NCBI GenBank assembly: GCA_025935155.1
Contig: JAICVV010000035.1
Span: forward strand, 1-11,419
Origin: Alphaproteobacteria bacterium
GTDB taxonomy: Bacteria > Pseudomonadota > Alphaproteobacteria > Micropepsales > Micropepsaceae
DNA: 11,419 nt
Direction: 5' to 3'
The notes under the pieces were generated by a model. The model saw nothing but the letters and a program-made list of their open reading frames with translations, was not told the origin of the DNA and did no database searches. The translations under genes were made by a program, and so were the position numbers. The stretch's first letter is position 1. Every line of letters starts with the position of its first letter. Below are positions 7,397-11,419 of the stretch, in pieces.

Positions 7397-7876
7397 ATGC
7401 CCCGGAAGAACAAGGCCTTAGCGTTCGTATTCTGCGTTGCCGCGTCTTCAGTACACAGCAGCGCATTGCAAGTTGAGGATTCGCGCGAACCTTCCCATTT
7501 CACATACGCGCGGCTTTATTGCGGAGTCGATGGAGAAACGCATTTTCAGGACGTGACCACCGAGCTTCGGGAGATGAATTTTGCGCCCCCGGCCTCTCCC
7601 ATCCATATTGGAAGCGACCTGTCCACCTCACGAGCATTCTTTGGAGGATTTGAAGCGGGTTGGGGCGCTCACGATCTTCAAACTCGTCTCAACCATCCGA
7701 CTCCCGCGGTCCAGTTCGGTATTGTTTTGCAAGGTGTTTTCACCATCACTTCGACGGCTGGTGAGTCGAGGCGTCTTCGACCCGGTGCGGTATTTCGGCT
7801 GGAGGACACCGCCCCCTGCAAAGGTCACGTCACCGTGGTGGGCGATCAGCCAGGCTTTCTTATGTTCGTTCGCTGA
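7397..7876 (+). CDS. Cupin-domain protein with signal-like N-terminus
   Basis: The frame opens at 7262, but the ATG at 7397 starts a basic and hydrophobic leader (MPRKNKALAFVFCVAASSVH) and gives 159 aa. AAGGAA lies 11 nt upstream, a weak ribosome site. Residues 36-159 fit a small one-domain cupin family: FTYARLYCGVDGETHFQDV at 35-53, FAPPASP at 62-68, the central GWGAHDLQTRLNHP, VQFGIVLQGVFTITSTAGE as the first cupin strands, LRPGAVFRLEDT as the PG turn, and GHVTVVGDQPG as the closing strand. Possible metal ligands include His92, His100 and His144. Relatives are usually cytoplasmic, so the leader is unusual and suggests export. The substrate is unknown. It is divergent from the GLUG gene across a 150-bp spacer in which no strong promoter stands out. 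Confidence 0.75.
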   Translation: MPRKNKALAFVFCVAASSVHSSALQVEDSREPSHFTYARLYCGVDGETHFQDVTTELREMNFAPPASPIHIGSDLSTSRAFFGGFEAGWGAHDLQTRLNHPTPAVQFGIVLQGVFTITSTAGESRRLRPGAVFRLEDTAPCKGHVTVVGDQPGFLMFVR

Positions 7877-7939
7877 TCGACTATATCGGCCGGTGAAGCG
7901 TCGCGCGTGAGGCGCTATTGCGAGTATTTAGAGTGTTTA

Positions 7940-7955
7940 GGGTCAGAGTAGAAAC
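7940..7955 (-). repeat. Left inverted end of the RAYT element
   Basis: Read on the minus strand this is GTTTCTACTCTGACCC, differing at one base from the right end. Farther out on the same strand a TGGAG block also recurs, but a 3-4 nt insertion separates it from the core. Confidence 0.75.
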
Positions 7956-8002
7956 AGGCTCCATTCTGCCGTATAGGATCGCTTTGCCGCAGTGGAGAGC
8001 CA

Positions 8003-8688
8003 ATGGCGCGTTTGGGCCGCTACTTCATCGAGGGCCAACCGCTGCACGTGATCCAGCGCGGCAACGATCGCAAGCCCGTATTTTTCGCCGAAGATGACTA
8101 CGCGCAGTATCGCGGATGGCTGGTCGGCGCCGCGGCGGCGAACGGTCTTAAAGTTTATTCCTATGTGCTGATGACCAACCATGTGCATCTGCTGGCGGAG
8201 CCGGAGAAGGCTGAAAGCCTGCCGCGGACGATGCAATCGCTGGGCGCCGCTATGTGCGCCACATCAATGCGTTCTACCGGCGAACGGGAGCGCTGTGGGA
8301 GGGCCGCTACCGCGCGGTGCCGATCGATTCGGACGAACACTTCATCGCCTGCTGCCGCTACATCGAGCTCAATCCGGTGCGCGCCCGCATGGTGGAGCAT
8401 CCGCGCCAGTACCGCTGGTCCAGCTATCGGGCGCATGGCTAGGGCAGGGAGGATGCACTGGCCGCCTTTCACCCCGTTCTGCGGCGACTGGGACGCACGG
8501 TGGAAAAACGGCAGGAGTCCTACAGGACGTTGATCAGGGAGAACCTCAGCCCGGATTTCGTCGCGGCTCTGCGGACGGCAGCGAACGGCGGCTGGGCGGT
8601 GGGCTCGGACCGGTTCCGCCGGGAGATCGAGGCGTCCGCGAAGCGCCGTGCCGTTCCGCTGCCCCGCAGGACGGCAAGCGCCAGATGA
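8003..8688 (+). pseudogene. RAYT/IS200-like Y1 transposase, frameshift plus nonsense codon
   Basis: The start ATG at 8003 has GGAG 5 nt upstream. The first 81 codons are intact: LHVIQRGNDRKPVFF and the HUH motif His60-Val-His62 in MTNHVHLLAEP, which binds the catalytic metal. At about 8243-8247 one base has been lost, and the protein continues in the next frame as RRYVRHINAFYRRTGALWEG. It then reaches RYIELNPVRARMVEHP, which carries the nucleophilic tyrosine, and WSSYRAHG. A TAG at 8440-8442 interrupts there, and the same frame goes on (GREDALAAFHPVLRRLG ... NGGWAVGSDRFRREIE ... PLPRR) to TGA at 8686. The full length would be about 228 aa, normal for a RAYT. Two independent lesions indicate an inactive gene. 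A sequencing error could explain the frameshift but not both. Confidence 0.9.
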
Positions 8689-8704
8689 GGCTGCTGTGAG
8701 TGGA

Positions 8705-8720
8705 GTTTCTATTCTGACCC
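8705..8720 (+). repeat. Right inverted end of the RAYT element
   Basis: The core GTTTCTATTCTGACCC sits within a longer 8701-8726 block that is nearly the same as 5715-5740. It ends 26 bp before the M23 peptidase ATG. Confidence 0.75.
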
Positions 8721-8746
8721 CGATTAAGGGTAAGGGCGACAGGCTG

Positions 8747-9883
8747 ATGTCGACGTTTTTTGTTGCCGCTGCGGTGTTCGCCTTCGCATCCAGCGCTTTG
8801 GCCGGCGAGGCTGAAGAGCTCACGGCAATCGTCGTTGCTCCCATTCACGACGCGCTGATTGTCCGCGCCGACGACGGAAAGGACCACGTTGAATACGATC
8901 TCCTCGCCGTGAACGTGTTTCCCGAGCCGGTGACGCTCACGCGCATCACTGTGCTCGATCCCGCCGGCAGAGAGCTCACGCATATCGAAGGAAACACTTT
9001 GGCCGCGGCTACACAGCCGCTTTTCTCCAGGACTGCGTCGCCGGTTGTGCCCGCGTCAGGCGCGGTTGCCGTCGAGATTGATTTGATCCTGCCTCCGGAT
9101 ACTGTGCCTCCGCACCTCAGCCACAAGATTGCATACGCTCTCGCGCCACATTCCGAACTCACCCCGATGATCGGCAGAATGGAAGTTGACGCGCCGGACG
9201 TTGCGATCGACCGCCGGCCGGCCATGTCGATCCAGCCGCCGGTGAGGGGTGAAGGCTGGATTATTTCCAGCGGCTGCTGCGAACCGAACATCCACCGCGA
9301 CCTTCGCGTGGCCATCGACGGTATCCGCATCGAAACGCCGGAAACGTTTGCTATCGATTTTGCAAAGATGAAGAACGGCAGAATTTTCGATGGCAATGGG
9401 AGCAAAAACGAACAGCACTACGCTTTCGGACAGGACGTGCTCGCTGTGGCCGACGGAACGGTGGTTTCGATTCAGGACGGCAAACCGGAGACACCGCCGA
9501 ACGTGGCAATGAAACCGGACAGGAAAGAAGACTATGGCGGCAATCATGTGATGCTCCGGATCGCGCCGCATGTCTACGCGATGTACCTGCACCTGCATCC
9601 CGGAAGTTTGCGGGTAAAGGTGGGCGATCGCGTGAAGGCCGGCATGCCGCTCGCCGAAATCGGGAACACCGGCCCCTCGCTCGGGCCGCACCTGCATTTC
9701 GGGCTTTCCGACAAGCCCGATCTTTATGCCGGGAGGAGTCTGCCTTTCGTATTCGATGCCTTCACCAAAGCGGGGATGATCGATTTCGGCGCATCGCAAG
9801 CGGACAAAGTGATAATGGTGCCGGATTCGCGGCACATGCGGTCCGCCTATCCGCTTTACGGCAGTGTGCTCAATTATCGTTGA
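8747..9883 (+). CDS. Exported M23/LytM-type metallopeptidase-fold protein
   Basis: From ATG 8747 the product is 378 aa. It has a signal peptide (MSTFFVAAAVFAFASSALAG, cleavage after ALA at about 19), a beta-rich domain of unknown type (about 25-165), and a C-terminal M23 domain (about 195-325). The conserved core is DVLAVADGTVVSIQDG at 230-245, YLHLHPGSLRVKVGDRVKAG at 280-299, and GNTGPSLGPHLHFGLSD at 306-322. The HLH pair is His315/His317 and the catalytic-type His is 282. The first zinc site is less regular. His183 with Asp204 (FAIDF) may serve, as in M23 relatives with an R/F-A-x-D motif, while His224/Asp230 lacks HxxxD spacing. The family cuts or remodels peptidoglycan cross-links in the periplasm. 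AAGGG lies 10 nt upstream. The n-region has no Lys/Arg, so the in-frame GTG at 8696, preceded by GAGG, may be the true start; it would add KGKGDRL. Confidence 0.85.
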   Translation: MSTFFVAAAVFAFASSALAGEAEELTAIVVAPIHDALIVRADDGKDHVEYDLLAVNVFPEPVTLTRITVLDPAGRELTHIEGNTLAAATQPLFSRTASPVVPASGAVAVEIDLILPPDTVPPHLSHKIAYALAPHSELTPMIGRMEVDAPDVAIDRRPAMSIQPPVRGEGWIISSGCCEPNIHRDLRVAIDGIRIETPETFAIDFAKMKNGRIFDGNGSKNEQHYAFGQDVLAVADGTVVSIQDGKPETPPNVAMKPDRKEDYGGNHVMLRIAPHVYAMYLHLHPGSLRVKVGDRVKAGMPLAEIGNTGPSLGPHLHFGLSDKPDLYAGRSLPFVFDAFTKAGMIDFGASQADKVIMVPDSRHMRSAYPLYGSVLNYR

Positions 9884-9914
9884 GTTCAGGCCGCTTCAAA
9901 GTTTCCGCCTTTTC

Positions 9915-10070
9915 TCATACGAGCCAGAGCAGAAACCGGATGAGCGGCCACCAGAGAACTGCGGACACTGAAGCGACAACCAACGCGCCCGCCCGATACG
10001 ACCAGCGGCTATCGGTTCCCACTGGCCCAGCAATTCGGGGAGAATGACTAACTGACCGCGAAACTGCCAT
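9915..10070 (-). CDS. Small single-pass membrane protein (51 aa)
   Basis: ATG at 10070 to TGA at 9915. The first 27 residues are polar and basic (MAVSRSVSHSPR, then SRWSYR). Residues 28-51 form one hydrophobic helix (AGALVVASVSAVLWWPLIRF followed by LLWLV) ending at the C-terminus. The basic side precedes the helix, which predicts an N-in orientation. A weak GTGGA lies 8 nt upstream. The architecture fits the many short bitopic proteins of alphaproteobacteria, but I recognise no family. It faces the M23 gene convergently with 31 bp between the stops. A longer overlapping minus frame at 9896-10120 lacks any membrane pattern and is less likely. Confidence 0.45.
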   Translation of the reverse strand: MAVSRSVSHSPRIAGPVGTDSRWSYRAGALVVASVSAVLWWPLIRFLLWLV

Positions 10071-10110
10071 CGTGTTCCACTCTTTGCATTATGGACCAAA
10101 CGCTGCAGGA

Positions 10111-10150
10111 GGGCGCGCACGCTTATCCGATCGGTACGATGTGCGCGCCC
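10111..10150 (-). terminator. Perfect 10-bp hairpin after the small secreted peptide gene
   Basis: GGGCGCGCAC at 10111-10120 and GTGCGCGCCC at 10141-10150 are exact inverted copies around a 20-nt loop that itself holds the palindrome CCGATCGG. It starts 9 bp beyond the stop of the minus-strand peptide gene. No T-run follows on either strand, so it is not a classical intrinsic terminator. It could be an mRNA-stabilising or attenuating structure between this gene and the next small gene. Confidence 0.55.
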
Positions 10151-10159
10151 CGATTCAAA

Positions 10160-10315
10160 TCAGAGACGAATGCAATGAGGCTTCAAAATCTTGAGACAGA
10201 TTCTGAGCTGGTTACCGCCGTGATTGCTCGCCCATGCCGGTGCCGTCATCGTCAGACCGGCCGCTACCGCGAGGCCAGCAACAAAAGTGCGAGAAACGAT
10301 TGTACGAACCTTCAT
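10160..10315 (-). CDS. Small secreted two-cysteine peptide (51 aa precursor)
   Basis: ATG at 10315 to TGA at 10160, with AGGAG 8 nt before the start. Residues 1-29 are a textbook Sec signal peptide: a basic n-region (MKVRTIVSR), a hydrophobic core (FVAGLAVAAGL) and a cleavage site TAPAWA-S. Cleavage would release a basic 22-residue peptide beginning SNHGGNQLRIC, with cysteines at precursor positions 40 and 48 spaced for a small disulfide loop and a hydrophobic/basic C-terminus (LKILKPHCIRL). I recognise no family. A promoter-like pair lies about 60 bp upstream and a strong hairpin follows the stop, so the locus looks like a self-contained transcription unit. The plus-strand frame over it has no ribosome site or features. 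Confidence 0.65.
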   Translation of the reverse strand: MKVRTIVSRTFVAGLAVAAGLTMTAPAWASNHGGNQLRICLKILKPHCIRL

Positions 10316-10372
10316 TGTCGCTACTCCTGATTGCTTCTCTTGATCGCCATCGCTTTTCAGATGGCTTAATAA

Positions 10373-10401
10373 TTTAAACGCGCGCTAACACAATAGTTCA
10401 A
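10373..10401 (-). promoter_or_regulatory. Candidate sigma70-type promoter of the small secreted peptide gene
   Basis: On the minus strand TTGAAC (10396-10401) and TTTAAA (10373-10378) are spaced by 17 bp, each matching 4 of 6 consensus bases. They lie in the AT-rich patch about 57 bp before the ATG at 10315. There is no competing promoter-like pair nearby. Confidence 0.4.
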
Positions 10402-10518
10402 ACATGATCCACATATGGCCCCTTTGTTGTTTTGTTCACCACTATGCTTAATAGAAAATGTCGCAATTGTGGTGGACATCAGAAATTGCTGCCTCGTAAA
10501 GAGCATGAGCAAAAGAGT

Positions 10519-10532
10519 TTGGCGAACGCCAA
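10519..10532. repeat. Short inverted repeat TTGGCG-AA-CGCCAA
   Basis: A perfect 6-bp stem with a 2-nt centre forms a compact dyad of the kind a dimeric repressor can bind. It lies about 200 bp upstream of the small secreted peptide gene. No regulator gene is adjacent, so the role is unknown. Confidence 0.3.
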
Positions 10533-10699
10533 GCGGTGCGCAACCGCGACCCGTGTGTTAGCGGCCAGAACCACCTGCGCTTCGCTCCCGCGAGCTGTCG
10601 TGAGGTGCCGGAATTTGTCTGTCGCAGCTGGCGCATTTCTCACGCGCGCTGCCAAATTCGGGAAGCGGAACCAGGCAACCACAGGTCCGTTTCGCTTCC

Positions 10700-10834
10700 A
10701 TGGGAAGCGACTTCAGCGTTTTCGTGCAGTTGGGATTTTGGATTTCGCTCGTGCTTCTGGCCGCGCTCTATGCGGCCGGTGTTGCGGTCATTGCCGCGTC
10801 CGCGACATACCCGGTGCCCTCGATTCTCGGATAG
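10700..10834 (+). CDS. Possible small membrane protein (44 aa)
   Basis: ATG at 10700 to TAG at 10832. After a short polar start (MGSDFSVFVQ) there is one long hydrophobic helix at about 11-34 (LGFWISLVLLAALYAAGVAV, then IAAS), then a short tail (TYPVPSILG). The pattern fits a bitopic membrane peptide. No good ribosome site precedes the ATG, only an AGG about 15 nt upstream. It converges on the L,D-transpeptidase-like gene with 30 bp between the stops. It may be an accidental ORF. Confidence 0.33.
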   Translation: MGSDFSVFVQLGFWISLVLLAALYAAGVAVIAASATYPVPSILG

Positions 10835-10864
10835 CAGTTGCAGGTGACAACCTGTGCACCAAAG

Positions 10865-11419
10865 TCACTGGCTGGCGAGCACCGTCAGCGGCACGCCTGC
10901 GCCGCCGCCAGCGAGGGAGCCTTCCACCAGCACCATCGTGGTGCCGGGAACGAGAATATCGCGCACTTCGCGATAGAATTTCGGTGGGATGACGATGTTG
11001 CGGTGCTCGGCGATAATCAGCCTTTCGCCGTTATCGCCTTCGTGACCGGTAAGTCCGATGTAGAACCACTTGCCGCGCCCTTGCGCATCGAAGCCGGTGA
11101 ACGTCGCGGCGCGCGTGCCAACGATTTCGCCCGGGGGAATCTTCACGCGCGCGGCACCGATGACGACGCCGTTACGCAGCACCAGCGCGCGCTGATCCGC
11201 CGTGCTGGCAAGGATCGTGAGCGGGCCGGCTGGCGAAAGCTGCGGCTGCCAGTTGTAGTCTTCTTCCTTTCCAAGGTGGTTTTCCGCCACTGCCGCTGCC
11301 GAGGCGGGCATGAGCCCCGTAAGCGTACGCGGATCGACGATATTCTGCGTGGCCGGTTGTTCGTTGGTGATAACAACCGTCATCCCCATCGACGTCTCCT
11401 TGAACAGCGCCTCGGAAAA
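10865..11419 (-). CDS. C-terminal part of an L,D-transpeptidase-like protein (5' end outside window)
   Basis: The frame is open from TGA at 10865 to the right edge (184 codons). An ATG at 11389 is preceded by AAGGAG at 6 nt. However, the upstream codons read EALFKETSMGMTVVITNEQP, which matches the end of YkuD catalytic domains, where the SHGCIR active site is followed by a helix and LF-x-x-T-x-x-GMTVVI. I therefore take that ATG as internal and the active-site cysteine as lying beyond the window. The rest (GPLTILASTADQRALVLRNG, VKIPPGEIVGT, KWFYIGLTGHEGD, IVIPPKFYREVRDILVPGTT) fits the C-terminal extension common in alphaproteobacterial members, ending LTVLASQ. The family makes 3-3 cross-links or anchors proteins on peptidoglycan in the periplasm. 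If the AAGGAG start is used, the product would be a 174-aa orphan C-domain. Confidence 0.7.
   Translation of the reverse strand, partial: FSEALFKETSMGMTVVITNEQPATQNIVDPRTLTGLMPASAAAVAENHLGKEEDYNWQPQLSPAGPLTILASTADQRALVLRNGVVIGAARVKIPPGEIVGTRAATFTGFDAQGRGKWFYIGLTGHEGDNGERLIIAEHRNIVIPPKFYREVRDILVPGTTMVLVEGSLAGGGAGVPLTVLASQ

Larger units (their letters stand above)
7940..8720 (+). mobile_element. RAYT-type (REP-associated tyrosine transposase) element, decayed
   Basis: The element spans 781 bp between inverted ends. The left end GGGTCAGAGTAGAAAC (7940-7955) and the right end GTTTCTATTCTGACCC (8705-8720) are complementary at 15 of 16 positions. The only gene inside is a RAYT (Y1/HUH family) pseudogene. 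Known RAYTs are single-copy domesticated relatives of IS200/IS605 transposases that act on REP palindromes, and GGGTCAGA/TCTGACCC-type ends are often seen beside them. A third copy of the end sequence at 5715 supports past mobility in trans. With the broken gene, this copy is probably no longer autonomous. Confidence 0.75.
10316..10699. other. Non-coding interval upstream of the small secreted peptide gene
   Basis: The part next to the gene (about 10355-10475) is clearly AT-rich and holds the promoter candidate. Beyond it the frames are Arg/Ser-rich shadows with no ribosome sites. A plus-strand frame at 10432-10992 contains a CRNCGG string but overlaps the L,D-transpeptidase-like gene and has no other family feature. 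One compact hairpin lies at 10519-10532. Confidence 0.5.

Noticed and set aside
8161..8844. Minus-strand open frames across the RAYT and the M23 start
   Set aside because: They are shadows of the transposase pseudogene, which has recognisable HUH and tyrosine motifs on the plus strand.
9056..9835. Minus-strand open frame of 259 codons
   Set aside because: It is antisense to the M23 gene and His/Arg-rich with no family signature.
9889..9949. GGCCGCT and AGCGGCC inverted pair after the M23 stop
   Set aside because: Only 7 bp with a loop of nearly 50 nt, and no T-run.
10432..10992. Plus-strand 186-codon frame with a CRNCGG string
   Set aside because: It overlaps the L,D-transpeptidase-like gene, is Arg-rich, has no second zinc-binding pair in place and no ribosome site.

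Overview
The window is high-GC, gene-dense DNA with alphaproteobacterial character. The evidence is a mitochondrial-type SdhB, an UrcA-family secreted protein, secreted cupin and LytM-type genes, and small exported peptides. The species cannot be named from the sequence. No rRNA, tRNA or CRISPR array was seen.

Left part (1-2829). Two tandem minus-strand paralogues, the distal one cut by the window edge, encode inner-membrane proteins with a TolB/FlgO-like domain. The complete copy also has a long TPR-type tail. They are 23 bp apart and probably co-transcribed. A divergent spacer with an extended -10 box separates them from a plus-strand ferritin-like di-iron protein (2830-3687).

Middle-left (3700-5064). 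An UrcA-family exported protein and sdhB (succinate dehydrogenase iron-sulfur subunit) lie on the minus strand. The usual upstream partner sdhA is absent. A 53-residue ORF with an NRNRLKHG motif and a poorly coding stretch of about 0.5 kb sit there instead.

Middle (5715-8726). This stretch looks like accessory DNA. It holds an exported GLUG-repeat beta-helix-like protein, a divergent cupin with a signal-like leader, and a decayed REP-associated tyrosine transposase (RAYT). The RAYT lies between 16-bp inverted ends related to GTTTCTATTCTGACCC. A third copy of this repeat sits alone at 5715-5740, in the same orientation as the right end of the RAYT element. The GLUG, cupin and RAYT genes are therefore bracketed by direct copies.

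Right part (8747-11419). An exported M23/LytM-type peptidase begins just beyond the RAYT right end. Next come two 51-codon minus-strand small genes, one a membrane protein and one a secreted two-cysteine peptide with its own promoter-like sequence and a 10-bp hairpin. They are followed by a possible 44-aa membrane ORF and the C-terminal part of an L,D-transpeptidase-like protein that runs off the window. The M23 and L,D-transpeptidase genes suggest a cell-wall theme here, but they are on opposite strands and no operon links them.

No complete new system is obvious. The most interesting material is the RAYT-repeat-bracketed segment, the orphan sdhB and the previously uncalled small exported or membrane peptides.
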